From Wansuia hejianensis (GTDB lineage Bacteria > Bacillota > Clostridia > Lachnospirales > Lachnospiraceae), in contig NZ_CP060635.1 of the NCBI RefSeq assembly GCF_014337215.1, positions 2,431,501 to 2,495,500 on the forward strand: a stretch of 64,000 nucleotides of DNA, given 5' to 3'. Shown here one piece after another: positions 51,001 to 60,501 of the stretch. The position numbers and the translations under genes are program-made. The notes beneath the pieces are model-generated. The model saw only the letters and a list, made by a program, of their open reading frames with translations. It searched no databases and was not told where the DNA came from. Numbering within the stretch: the first letter of the stretch is position 1; each line of letters starts with the position of its first letter.

Positions 51001-51750
51001 TCATTTTTCAGTAAATACGGTTACTTCAAAACTGCTTCTGTCTCCGCGGTATCTGGCAAGAGAAAACTCAATCGGCTCCCCGAATGCGTTGAATCCAACA
51101 GAGGTAAAAAACTGAATGGGTTTCCCTTTTTTCATGTTGAGCTTCTCCGCATCGCTGGCCGTGGCCTCCACAGCTTCCACCAGACGTTTCACACAGTGTA
51201 CCTGTACGGAATTATCTCTGGAAAGAACAGAATACAATGATTCTTTTTCAAAGTCATGTTCCATGACGAAGGAACATCGTTCATAAGGTAGATACGTTTT
51301 CAATACAACAATAGGGTCATCGTCGGCATACCGTTTCCGTTGCAGATAAATCACCTTATCTTCCGGCTGGATCTTCAGGCGGTCCGCCACCTCAGGCGTC
51401 GCTTGAATTACTTTAAAATCCAGTACCTCCGTATGCGGCGTTCTCCCCGTCCTCCGTATCTGGTCATTATAGGATTCCAGCTTTTGGATAAAATCCTGAT
51501 TGATTTTAGGCTGCGATACAAAGGTTCCCTTACTTTTCACCCTGTACAGCCATCCTTCCTGAACCATCTCGGCAATAGCCTGCCGCACAGTTGTGCGGCT
51601 GATATCAAACATATCGCTCAGTTCTTTTTCCGTCGGTATCGCACTGTCTTTCGGATAGGTGCCATTCTTGATCTCAGCCATGATTAACTCTTTAAGCTGA
51701 AAGTATAACGGAACAGGTGTTGTCTTATCCAGCTTTTTTTCAAGCAGCAT
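51001..51750 (-). CDS. GntR-family regulator with UTRA domain (HutC subfamily)
   Basis: 249 aa. N-terminal winged helix (ELKELIMAEIKNGTYPKDSAIPTEKELSDMFDISRTTVRQAIAEMVQEGWLYR) and a C-terminal UTRA ligand domain (about residues 95-245, ending SLARYRGDRSSFEVTVFTEK). It is likely the local repressor, responding to a sugar phosphate. RBS GGGGGAGGAAAT. It lies in the middle of the catabolic cluster. Confidence 0.92.
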   Translation of the reverse strand: MLLEKKLDKTTPVPLYFQLKELIMAEIKNGTYPKDSAIPTEKELSDMFDISRTTVRQAIAEMVQEGWLYRVKSKGTFVSQPKINQDFIQKLESYNDQIRRTGRTPHTEVLDFKVIQATPEVADRLKIQPEDKVIYLQRKRYADDDPIVVLKTYLPYERCSFVMEHDFEKESLYSVLSRDNSVQVHCVKRLVEAVEATASDAEKLNMKKGKPIQFFTSVGFNAFGEPIEFSLARYRGDRSSFEVTVFTEK

Positions 51751-51888
51751 ATTTCCTCCCCCGGCATGGTTGCTGCAATCTTACAGCATACAATTGCCTG
51801 TCAATGTAGGATTGTAGTATCTTTAATACTTATATTAGCATAAATTTCCCTTTTGTCAACACGCCCTGCCCCTTGATCCGTCCTGTGT

Positions 51889-52566
51889 TCAGGCTTCTTT
51901 ATTCAATTCTTTTAATATTTCAAAACCGGCCGGGGTATTCACCCTTGTAACACCAGCATTGAGCATGTCCAGAAACCGGCCGGCTTCTGCTACATTCCCC
52001 GCGCCGATCACCTCGAAGCGTCCGGCTGCCGCCTCTACAAAGTCCTTCACCTGCTCAATCGTCGGCTCCGGAATATCATAGGGCTTAAAATCCGCTGAAA
52101 TAACCATGCCTTTCACCTTCGCCTCCGCAGCCGCGTCACAGACTTCTTTCATCTGCTCTTTACTGAATGCACTGATTTCAGTGACAATTTTCACCGGTAT
52201 GGCTCCTGCTGCTGCCACCAGGGATTTCAGCTCTTCTCTCATCATGTCTGAGTGGCCGCTCAGATAAGTTCCCACCTGCATCACAATATAGAATTCATCA
52301 ATGTGTACCGGCTCCGCCAGCATGTCTTCAATCTCCTGTACCTTCTGAAAGGTCAGATATGCGCCTGAGGGATATGACAGTGCACAGTCTATGCGGACGC
52401 CGTCTTCCGGCTTCAGCAGGCTGTTTACAAGAGGCAGCCCGGAGGGGCCAACGACTACGGTGTTAGCGCCGGCCCGGAGAGCCTTGAGTACCAGATTCTC
52501 AAGCTGCATATCTCCTACTTCATATAACTGAATATTGGAAAATTCCATCTTATCCGCGTATTTCAT
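51889..52566 (-). CDS. DeoC-family aldolase homologue without Schiff-base lysine
   Basis: 225-aa TIM barrel of the deoxyribose-phosphate aldolase family (HIDEFYIVMQVGTYLSGHSD, IPVKIVTEISAFSKEQMKEV, VIGAGNVAEAGRFLDMLNAG). Where DeoC has VKTSTG this protein reads GMVISADFK (residues 153-161): the Schiff-base Lys is replaced by a hydrophobic residue. It overlaps its paralogue by 4 nt (ATGA). It may be a structural or regulatory partner of that paralogue, or use another mechanism. Confidence 0.8.
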   Translation of the reverse strand: MKYADKMEFSNIQLYEVGDMQLENLVLKALRAGANTVVVGPSGLPLVNSLLKPEDGVRIDCALSYPSGAYLTFQKVQEIEDMLAEPVHIDEFYIVMQVGTYLSGHSDMMREELKSLVAAAGAIPVKIVTEISAFSKEQMKEVCDAAAEAKVKGMVISADFKPYDIPEPTIEQVKDFVEAAAGRFEVIGAGNVAEAGRFLDMLNAGVTRVNTPAGFEILKELNKEA

Positions 52567-53309
52567 TCGTCCAGCCCTCCATATAACTTCAGCTGTCGCT
52601 GCATATAGCTTTCCACAATGTCCAATGTGCTGGCCGTATGGATGACCTGGCAGCCCAGCTCCACATATTTTTCAAACTGTTCCAGTGTTCGGATATTGCC
52701 GGACGGATGAATATCAAAACGGTTGGGGAAATGACGCTTGATCAGCATCACTTCCTCATAAGATACTCCCAGCTTACAACCCGGATTTACTTTTACGGAA
52801 TATACACCCGCTGCATCCAGCGCCTTCAGCACCTCGATCATCTCTGTATCGCTCAGGAGAGTGGCCGGTATGACAAAGGCATTTTTATAAAATTTTCCGT
52901 CAAATTCTTTCATGATGGCCGCGGCCTCTCTCTCCACATCGCTGTAACGGTGGGAAAAGACCGCCTGCCAGTCAAGACACACACAGGTATCCTCTACCCC
53001 CATGTTCAATAGATTTTCCAGATCCTGCAGCTTCTTTTTCAGCGTCATCCTACCCAGAGGATAGGACACCGCCGCGTGGAGCCGGATGCTCCCGCCGGTT
53101 ATTTCCCGGATCATTTTCACAAATGTCGGCTCTGTATCGAAGGCTACAGGTTTAAAACCGGTATCCAGCAGGCGGTACAAAGCTTTCTTCACATCCTCTT
53201 CTGTCTTGGTCAGGCCCTGTACTCCAAAATGGCATCTCGCAACCAGCGCGGCGCCTTCCTCCCGTACCCGTTTCGCGATGGCCGTGTTTTTTATTTTGCT
53301 GAAATCCAT
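52563..53309 (-). CDS. DeoC-family aldolase with Schiff-base lysine
   Basis: 248-aa relative of deoxyribose-phosphate aldolase. Lys173 in GVYSVKVNPGCKLG lines up with the Schiff-base Lys of DeoC; the second active-site Lys of E. coli DERA is His201 here (DIHPSGNIRT). It probably cleaves the phosphate made by the FGGY kinase encoded just upstream (2-nt gap). RBS AGGAGGAGAAGTAGAC. Substrate unknown. Confidence 0.85.
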   Translation of the reverse strand: MDFSKIKNTAIAKRVREEGAALVARCHFGVQGLTKTEEDVKKALYRLLDTGFKPVAFDTEPTFVKMIREITGGSIRLHAAVSYPLGRMTLKKKLQDLENLLNMGVEDTCVCLDWQAVFSHRYSDVEREAAAIMKEFDGKFYKNAFVIPATLLSDTEMIEVLKALDAAGVYSVKVNPGCKLGVSYEEVMLIKRHFPNRFDIHPSGNIRTLEQFEKYVELGCQVIHTASTLDIVESYMQRQLKLYGGLDE

Positions 53310-53311
53310 GT

Positions 53312-54835
53312 CTACTTCTCCTCCTGCACTTTTGCCATATGTTTAAAAGATGGCTGCAGCACATCATGCAGCTCACAGAATACCTGATAAGATTTGTCGT
53401 AAATTTCTCTGTTGGCAGGATTCGGCTGGTAGGTCTTTTTCACCTTGAGCAGCCGGTCGGCTCCTTTTTCCAGATCGTCTACAAACCCTACGGCAACAGC
53501 TGACATGAGCGCTGCGCCCAGGACACCGCCCTCATCTGCTTCCAATGTGCAGATGGGCACGTTATATATATCCGCCTTAATCTGATTCCAGGTATCGCCC
53601 TTCGCAGCTCCGCCAGAATGATATACCATCTGTATCTTCTCCCCGTTAGCCTCGAAAATGTCAAGGGTACGCTTGAACTCAAAGGCTACGCCTTCCAGCA
53701 GCGCCCGCACCATATGGCCGATGTTCTTCTCCAGGGACAGTCCGATGAAACAGCCCCGGGAATCCGCACTGCCCATGGTACGCTCGCCCATCAGATACGG
53801 CAGGAAATAAAGCCCGTCCGCTCCTGCCGGGATCTGCTCCGCAAGCTCACACAGGCAGGCGTAATCGTCTTTTCCCTCTTTTCTGGCTGCCTCCGCCTCT
53901 TTCTTCCCCAGGTTATCCCGCAGCCAGCGGAATGCACCACCCGCGGAATCAATATTTCCAAAAGGAACCCAGCCGTCCAGCACATGACGGAGATTCATAA
54001 TCCGTTTATCCATGACCGGTTTCTTCGTATATGCCTGAATTGTAGCTCCTGTGCCAGTGATATCTACCACGCTTCCAAGCTTGTTCATTCCAGACACATA
54101 AAGCATGCTCAGCATGTCTCCTCCGCCTGTAATCACAGCCGTCTGCGTGCTGAGGCCCGTCTCCTGCGCAGCCTTCTCACTGACATGCCCGATGATCTCA
54201 TAGGCCTTTTTGATTTCCGGAAGCTTTTCCCTGTCGATGCCCAGGGTGCCGATCAGGAGGTCGGACCACTCGTCCGTCTCACAGTTCATCGCAAAAGAGC
54301 CGGAAGCCTCCGACGGATCGATACACGTTTTACCAGTCATTTTGAAATTAATGTAATCCTTCGGCGTCAGAAATTTATCGGCAGCTTCATAGACCTCCGG
54401 CTTGTGATCCTTCAGCCAGCGTATTTTCACTCCATGCCAGGAGGCGATCGGCGCATTTGCCGTCTCGCGGTACACATCCCCGCTCAGATGCTCCGCCAGA
54501 TCCTCAGCGATTCTGCTTCCTCTCTTATCGCAATACAGCTGTACATCTTCTTCCACCACAGAACCGTCCACCCTTACGGGAACTGCCCCATGCATGTGGG
54601 CGCAGCATCCGAAAGCAGCCACGTCCCCGCCGGATACGCCTGCATCCTTCAGCACCTTCTGTATGCTATCTCTCACAATCTTCCACCAGGATTCCGCTTT
54701 CTGGGTCGCCCACATTGGCTTCGGAGTGTCCACATACTGCGGCGTATTCGTCTTAGCCACCAGATTCATGTTCTGGTCATACAGCTGAACTTTAATCGAT
54801 TGTGTTCCTACATCAGCTCCAATGATATACTTCAT
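53312..54835 (-). CDS. FGGY-family carbohydrate kinase
   Basis: 507 aa. ATP-dependent sugar or polyol kinase of the xylulokinase branch: MKYIIGADVGTQSIKVQLYD at the N-terminus, VITGGGDMLSML, GADGLYFLPYLMGER, and the second FGGY signature region YHSGGAAKGDTWNQIKADIY. ATG at 54835 with GGAGG 10 nt upstream. Directly after the permease gene. The imported sugar is probably phosphorylated here; which one is not clear. Confidence 0.92.
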   Translation of the reverse strand: MKYIIGADVGTQSIKVQLYDQNMNLVAKTNTPQYVDTPKPMWATQKAESWWKIVRDSIQKVLKDAGVSGGDVAAFGCCAHMHGAVPVRVDGSVVEEDVQLYCDKRGSRIAEDLAEHLSGDVYRETANAPIASWHGVKIRWLKDHKPEVYEAADKFLTPKDYINFKMTGKTCIDPSEASGSFAMNCETDEWSDLLIGTLGIDREKLPEIKKAYEIIGHVSEKAAQETGLSTQTAVITGGGDMLSMLYVSGMNKLGSVVDITGTGATIQAYTKKPVMDKRIMNLRHVLDGWVPFGNIDSAGGAFRWLRDNLGKKEAEAARKEGKDDYACLCELAEQIPAGADGLYFLPYLMGERTMGSADSRGCFIGLSLEKNIGHMVRALLEGVAFEFKRTLDIFEANGEKIQMVYHSGGAAKGDTWNQIKADIYNVPICTLEADEGGVLGAALMSAVAVGFVDDLEKGADRLLKVKKTYQPNPANREIYDKSYQVFCELHDVLQPSFKHMAKVQEEK

Positions 54836-54852
54836 AATCGCAGTTACCTCCT

Positions 54853-55809
54853 TCACTTGCTTTTTCTGTTCTTCAGCTGGTCGATCACAACGGCAATCGT
54901 GATCAGGACACCGGTGCTGATCTCCATGATAAACGAATTGATGCCAAACTGGATGCCTACATTGTCAATCAACGTCATGAGCACAGTGCCCAGCGCCGTA
55001 CCGAATACGGCCCCCTTTGCCCCTGAGAGAGAGGCTCCGCCGATGACCGAAGCTGCTATCGCATTCATCTCATAGCTCTGACCCGCAGTCGGAACCGCAC
55101 TGTTAATCCTGGCCGCCAGCATGACGCCGGCAATTCCGCAGAGGAACCCCGCAAACCCATAAGTCATATAAACTGTCTTCCGGATCGAAATGCCGCAGAG
55201 CTTCGCCACTTCCTGCCCACTTCCCAGAACATAGATATTCCTTCCAAAGGTAGTATATTTTAAAATCAGAAACCCTACAATTACAACCGCAATCCAGAGC
55301 CAGGCCAGATACGGTATTTTCAGGAAGGAGCCTGCGCCCAGATATGTGAATTCCTGCTTCAGCCCGGCAATGGTGCCCGCGTTGCTGATGACTTTAATCA
55401 GCCCCCGAATGATCGTCATGCTGCCCAGAGTGGCAATAAACGGAGGTACGTTCAATTCATTGATGATAATCGCATTGTAAAGCCCGCAGACAATTCCAAC
55501 CAAAATCGCTATCAGAATGGAAGCGGCGATAGGCAGTCCCCATCTCGCCTGTCCCATGGCTACCATCAGAGTGCTCATGCCGACGATGGCGCCGCAGCTC
55601 AGGTCTATGCCTCCCGTAATGATAATCATGGTGGCAGAGATCGCAATGACTCCATTGATGGAACACTGCTTCAGAATATTCATAAGATTGTATTCTGTGA
55701 AAAAATTTGCGGTTCCAAAGGTGGCTATCAGGAACAGCGCCAGAATAATCAATATCAGTGAAAATTCTGTTCTCCGAAAAATACTGAAATCACGCTTTTT
55801 ATCTTTCAT
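54853..55809 (-). CDS. sugar ABC transporter permease (RbsC type)
   Basis: 318 aa with eight or more TM segments; ATMIIITGGIDLSCGAIVGMS, ATLGSMTIIRGLI and YEMNAIAASVIGGASLSGAKG mark the RbsC family. ATG at 55809 after TTGGGGGAAATTGAC. Third gene of the transcript binding protein-ATPase-permease-kinase-aldolases. Confidence 0.93.
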   Translation of the reverse strand: MKDKKRDFSIFRRTEFSLILIILALFLIATFGTANFFTEYNLMNILKQCSINGVIAISATMIIITGGIDLSCGAIVGMSTLMVAMGQARWGLPIAASILIAILVGIVCGLYNAIIINELNVPPFIATLGSMTIIRGLIKVISNAGTIAGLKQEFTYLGAGSFLKIPYLAWLWIAVVIVGFLILKYTTFGRNIYVLGSGQEVAKLCGISIRKTVYMTYGFAGFLCGIAGVMLAARINSAVPTAGQSYEMNAIAASVIGGASLSGAKGAVFGTALGTVLMTLIDNVGIQFGINSFIMEISTGVLITIAVVIDQLKNRKSK

Positions 55810-55829
55810 GTCAATTTCCCCCAATTGTT

Positions 55830-57338
55830 TTATTCAGATGTCGATGCCATCTTCAGCATCGTTTCTTCCGTGACTAACCCCAGTTCTTCTCTGTTCAGCA
55901 TGCCGGTGATTCTTCCTTCTGCCATGACAATGCAGCGGTCCGACAGTCCCATGACCTCCGGCAGATAGGAGGATATGAGGATGATACCTTTTCCTTCCTT
56001 CACCAGCTGTTCCATGATTTTATAAATCTCCTGCTTTGCCCCCACGTCGACGCCAACCGTCGGCTCATCAAAGATCAGAATATCAGGGCCTCCGCAGAGA
56101 ATCTTAGAAATTACAACCTTTTGCTGATTACCTCCGGACAGATTTTCCACCTTTTGTTCTATATTGGGCGCTTTAATATTGGTTTTTTCTTTATATTCTT
56201 CCGCGCGCTTCCGTTCCTTTTTCAGGTTAATGAGGCCGAATCTGCTGATCTCATCATAAGAAGCTGCGTTAATATTCGTTTCAATACTGAGAGGAAGCGC
56301 CAGGCCGTCCAGCCTCCGGTCCTCCGTCAGGAAACCAATTCCCTGGCGGATGGCATCCCTTGGACAATTGATTGACGCCTTCTTCCCTTTTATGTAGATC
56401 TCTCCTGCCTCCAGTTTTTCCAGCCCGAAAAGCGCACGCATTACCTCGCTTCTTCCCGCTCCAACCAGTCCGGAAAACCCCAGAATCTCCCCTGCCTTCA
56501 GACGGAAGCTGATATCCCTGAAATACTTTTTGTGGCTCAGGCCCTCGACTTTCAGAAGCTCTTCACCTGACACCGCATGGCTGATATTGTATATATCACC
56601 GATCTCACGGCCTACCATCATAGACATCAGCATGTCTTTTGTGACATCGGCGACATTTTTTGTATCCACATATTCGCCGTCCTTCAGAACAGAAACGGTA
56701 TCACAGATTTCTATGATCTCCTCCAGCCTGTGAGAAATATAAATAATGCTGACTCCCTGGCTCTTCAGTTCCCGTATATATCGAAACAGGATTTCCACCT
56801 TATCGTTTTCCAAAAGTGCCGTCGGCTCGTCAAATATCACAAGCCTGATCGTATCATTCACTGAAATCTTACTGATCGTAACCATTTCCTGCATTGCTAC
56901 GGTCAGATTGCTGATTTTTTCCCTGGGATCTATGTCAATCCCGAACTTATCCACTACCTTCTGGCTGTCCGAATACATTTTCCTCCAGTCCACAAAACCG
57001 GCCCTTGTCTTCGGAAGCCTACCAAGAAAATAATTTTCCGCTATACTCAGCTCTTTCGCTATATTCACGTGCTGGTAATTGGCGAACATCCCCAGCTCCT
57101 TACTCTCCACCGGGTTTTTGGGGGATTTCCATTCTCCGTCACAGTTAATGCTGACCGAACCCTCATCCGGAGATTCCACACCCATAATGCACTTGATCAG
57201 TGTTGACTTTCCAGCCCCATTTTCTCCCAGAAACGCCCGGATTTCCCCCTTTTTGATCGTCATGTTGATATGCTTAAGCGCTTTCACACCCGGATAGCTT
57301 TTGCTGACATTTTCAATTTTAAGAATCGTATCCTCCAT
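55830..57338 (-). CDS. sugar ABC transporter ATP-binding protein (RbsA type)
   Basis: 502 aa with two nucleotide-binding domains: GENGAGKSTLIKCIMG, LTVAMQEMVTISK and LVIFDEPTA in the first; GLVGAGRSEVMRALFG, LSGGNQQKVVISKIL and ILIFDEPTVGVD in the second. ATG at 57338 with GGTGG about 10 nt upstream. A stem-loop separates it from the binding-protein gene. Confidence 0.93.
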   Translation of the reverse strand: MEDTILKIENVSKSYPGVKALKHINMTIKKGEIRAFLGENGAGKSTLIKCIMGVESPDEGSVSINCDGEWKSPKNPVESKELGMFANYQHVNIAKELSIAENYFLGRLPKTRAGFVDWRKMYSDSQKVVDKFGIDIDPREKISNLTVAMQEMVTISKISVNDTIRLVIFDEPTALLENDKVEILFRYIRELKSQGVSIIYISHRLEEIIEICDTVSVLKDGEYVDTKNVADVTKDMLMSMMVGREIGDIYNISHAVSGEELLKVEGLSHKKYFRDISFRLKAGEILGFSGLVGAGRSEVMRALFGLEKLEAGEIYIKGKKASINCPRDAIRQGIGFLTEDRRLDGLALPLSIETNINAASYDEISRFGLINLKKERKRAEEYKEKTNIKAPNIEQKVENLSGGNQQKVVISKILCGGPDILIFDEPTVGVDVGAKQEIYKIMEQLVKEGKGIILISSYLPEVMGLSDRCIVMAEGRITGMLNREELGLVTEETMLKMASTSE

Positions 57339-57370
57339 AATAAAAGCCACCACCTTCTCAATCATTACAT

Positions 57371-57416
57371 TGTGAGCCGCGCACTATAGACGAAATCATC
57401 TAAGGGCACGGCTCAT
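57371..57416 (-). terminator. stem-loop between binding-protein and ATPase genes
   Basis: ATGAGCCG and CGGCTCAC pair with a long loop; no T run. Such structures often keep the binding-protein message more abundant than the rest. Confidence 0.5.
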
Positions 57417-57512
57417 ATATTATTCTGAAACCGCTGTTTCCTGCTGCTGCAGCCAGGCCGCAGGAGACTTAACTGCAGCTATAATTGTAATTCTTATTTT
57501 CTCATCCGTCTT

Positions 57513-58658
57513 TTATTTTGCCAGAATCTTCGGATTCAGCAGCGCCTGGCTTTCTTCGGTGTCCATATTCTCAGCGGTTACAACCTGGGAAGTACAGTCA
57601 ATATGTTTTTCAGTCTCTGTATTCTTACCGGTCTCCAGGTATGTATAAGCATTCATAACCGCATTATACCCCTGCTCATATGGCGTCTGAACGACGATTG
57701 CATACAGGTTTCCGTTCTCCAGGGCTTCTATCTCAAGGCTGTCGGAATCAACGCCGATACCAACTACCTTATCGCCCATTCCTGCGCTGCCCAGAGCCAG
57801 TGCAATGCCGTCGCCGGATACATTATTGCCGCCGTACAGGCCGATCAGCTCATCTCCGTATGTTGAAATCTGTGTCTCCACATTGGACTGAGCGTTATTC
57901 ACATCATTTTCATTATAAAGCGTGTCCAGGCATTCCAGATCCGGAGCGTGCTCCGCCATATAAGCCTTGAAACCGTTCATGCGCTCTTCGAGAGTCTCTA
58001 CAACCACTGACATATGCATGCCGATTTTACCCTTTGGTTCAATTCCGCGCTCGTCAAACGCCTTCAACATAGCTGCCGCGGCTGTCTCGCCGATCACAGT
58101 ATTGTTGCAGTAGTAATGTACGCCGTAGAAATCATCATAATTATGAGAATCTCCGCCTTCCAGACCCATACTTACAAAGTTTACATAGATACCGGCATTC
58201 TGAGCCTCCTGAGTTTTCGGAACGGTTCCGTCCGGAGCCAGGGTGGCTGTAATGATTGCGTCCGGGCTGGATGCGATGACACTTTCAAATGCTTTGATAT
58301 AGGCGTCAGTCTCTGATTCAGAAGCCGGACCGCTCACGGTAAAATTGATTTTAACTCCCTTTTCTTCTTCCAGATCCAGGATAGCATTGCGGATTCCTGT
58401 CTCCGCATACTGCCAGTATTCGGATTCAGTAGAGGGTGACAGATAGACAAAGTCATATTCCTTTGACGATGCCCCCGATGTTGATGCGGCAGATGATGCA
58501 GATGATGCGGCCGACGAAGCGGCTGATGATGACGAGGCGGCTGACGACGATCCCTTCGAAGATGCCGACCCGGACGTCTCCGCGCTGTTGCCGCAGCCAA
58601 CCATTCCCGCGGTCATAACAGCTGCCAGCAGGATTGATAATAACGCTTTTCGTTTCAT
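57513..58658 (-). CDS. sugar ABC transporter substrate-binding lipoprotein
   Basis: 381 aa. Signal peptide with lipobox GMVGC; residues 23-66 are an almost pure Ser/Ala/Gly linker; then a ribose-type PBP domain (FVYLSPSTESEYWQYAETGI, DAIITATLAPDGTV, GLYGGNNVSGDGIALALG). RBS AGGGAGGAGTTACAT. First gene of the second importer, with a putative operator at 58699. Confidence 0.9.
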   Translation of the reverse strand: MKRKALLSILLAAVMTAGMVGCGNSAETSGSASSKGSSSAASSSSAASSAASSASSAASTSGASSKEYDFVYLSPSTESEYWQYAETGIRNAILDLEEEKGVKINFTVSGPASESETDAYIKAFESVIASSPDAIITATLAPDGTVPKTQEAQNAGIYVNFVSMGLEGGDSHNYDDFYGVHYYCNNTVIGETAAAAMLKAFDERGIEPKGKIGMHMSVVVETLEERMNGFKAYMAEHAPDLECLDTLYNENDVNNAQSNVETQISTYGDELIGLYGGNNVSGDGIALALGSAGMGDKVVGIGVDSDSLEIEALENGNLYAIVVQTPYEQGYNAVMNAYTYLETGKNTETEKHIDCTSQVVTAENMDTEESQALLNPKILAK

Positions 58659-59137
58659 ATGTAACTCCTCCCTATTTAATTATATAGTAATGTTACTTTG
58701 TTATGACATATTCTAGCATGGGGGCTTTTGTTTGTCAACATATAATCTGATAATTTGTGCAGGGTTTTCTAATTTTGCACAGATCCTTTGTGCGAATTCA
58801 CCAAAATCCATAATCTGCTTTTGCTTCGCTAGAGTTGGTGATAGTGCCTCCGGTAGACGAGCGGCTGATAACAGAAATAAAGAAGAGTTGTTAATTTTAT
58901 AAAATAGCAATCTCTTCTCTATTTACAACATTATTATTTCAATCCAGCAGGTTCTACCCTGACATATGTATTATAACATATCAATATAAATATTTCAATA
59001 AAGTTGTTAATATAAAGTTTCCGCAGTTTTATCCACTCACCTTTTTTTACTGCCTCCCTTATACACAACTTTCAAAAAATCCCCAAAATATGAGGATTAC
59101 CTGTGGTTAATTGTACATCAAATACTTAACAAATGAA
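58659..59137. other. promoter region and left flank of the IS remnant
   Basis: AT-rich. Contains TATAAT (near 58680) for the binding-protein gene and TGTTATGACAT (58699-58709), close to the palindrome at 50193. A third related sequence, TATTATAACAT, is at 58969-58979. From 58978 a copy of the sequence that also occurs at 60354 marks the edge of the IS region. A short frame at 58713-58910 has no RBS and is not credible. Confidence 0.55.
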
Positions 59138-60386
59138 ATGGAAAATTTTAACTTTCTCAAATAAATTCCAAATGTCTTTCTAAACCAGAACGGAAATTTA
59201 CCGCTGACACGACCTACGGTATGCTTGTCGCCAACAGCTGCCTGCTGACGGATGTTACGGATCAGCTTCCCGAAAATTCCAAAAAAATAAATGTTGTTGA
59301 TCCCCTTTCTAAACATCTCTACCGTGGCGTTCCTGGGCTGACGGCAGCTTCCTATCTTCAAACCGTTAAAAAATGGGTTCCTGATGAACCGGTAATTCAC
59401 ATCGATGACAGCGATGTCGTCAAACCCGATGGTTATCATTTTTAGGCTCTCGGTATCGTCCGCGATGGTTCTGAAAGCACCTCCACTAAAAATGTTTACA
59501 AGAAAGGTTACCATGTCACGGAAGCCTGTGTCCTTACAAAAAGCAATCACCCGGTCAGCATCTTTTCCAGAATCCACTCCTCTTCCGAGAAAGATTATAA
59601 ATCTGCTAATAACATAACCTTTGAGGCCATGCAGCAGGGAGCTGCTCTGTTTGACCATGCAACGTTTGCCATGGACCGTGGCTATGATGACAATAAGATG
59701 TTTTTAAAGCTGGATGAGCTTAAACAGGATTACGTGATCCGGCTCAAATCGAACCGCAAACTTTTTAATCCCAGTAAATGGACCCCTGCAACAGAACTCC
59801 GTAACCGTCGCAAAGGCAAGGTGAAAACCAGTATCTTCTACAAAGTGAAAGATCATGATGCATACCTTTCCCATGTAAAAGTACAGATCACGGCATCCAG
59901 AAAAGATATTTATCTCGTGTTGGTTTATGGTATTACAGAACACCAGATGATGCTTGCCACTAATAAAGAGATCCGTTCAAAAGAAGATGTCATCTGGATG
60001 GCACGGATCTACTTTTCCAGATGGAAAATTGAAGAGTATTTTCGCTGTAAAAAGCAGGTGTTCCAGTTTGAAAACTTTTGTGTACGGAAACTTCGTGCGA
60101 TCAATGCGCTCAGGGTTTCTATTATAAAATCAGCAAATCCAGTGAAGGAAAAAGTTCTCTTCTGCTATTACCGACTGGCAAAAGGTATCTCAGGCATACT
60201 ATCGTATGCAAAAGAGGGTGTCAGGCTCTGGTTCCGGACGAAACGTCCAACATACCGCCAACTCTGTCTGCCCCAAGCAATCTTTTCTTGACTGCCCTGA
60301 GTAATTCTGTTATATTGATCTCAAGGAACAATCGTGGTATAGGATAATGTTGAATCAATATAAAAATTTCAATAAAGTTGTTAATA
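58978..60386. mobile_element. IS4-like element remnant with flanking direct repeats
   Basis: ATCAATATAAA(T/A)ATTTCAATAAAG and the following TTGTTAAT occur in the same orientation at 58978-59010 and 60354-60386, on both sides of the transposase relic. This could be duplicated host sequence captured by insertion or recombination. True IS ends could not be placed. Confidence 0.5.
59138..60291 (+). pseudogene. IS4-type transposase, decayed
   Basis: The DDE transposase pattern is readable: KPERKFTADTTYGML, HIDDSDVVKPDGYHF, ALGIVRDGSES, TFAMDRGYDDNKMFLKLDEL, YFSRWKIEEYFRCKKQVFQF. It is broken by two frameshifts near the start (59138-59180), an in-frame TAG at about 59443, and a deletion of about 20-25 residues between RAINAL and RVSIIK (near 60115). 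Non-functional relic. Confidence 0.85.
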
Positions 60387-60466
60387 GCCAATTCAGGTCT
60401 TTTCTTGATTGTCATGATAAATTCTGTTATATTGATCTCAAGGAACAATCGTGGTACAGGATGGTG
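60283..60466 (+). repeat. tandem duplication upstream of the small toxin-like gene
   Basis: About 68 bp starting TTTTCTTGA and containing TTCTGTTATATTGATCTCAA and GGAACAATCGTGGTA occurs at 60283-60349 and 60400-60466 (117-bp period). Each copy offers TTGATC, 17 nt, TAYAGG as a possible promoter; the first copy ends at the transposase relic. Confidence 0.7.
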
Positions 60467-60501
60467 TTGACCTCATTTTACATAGAGTGGGGGTGGGGCT
60501 T

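Noticed and set aside
58713..58910. 65-codon minus-strand frame upstream of the second importer
   Set aside because: No RBS and no similarity pattern; lies in a regulatory AT-rich region.
59107..59658. Minus-strand open frame of 183 codons opposite the transposase relic
   Set aside because: It is the complement of a recognisable IS4-type transposase; no RBS and no domain.
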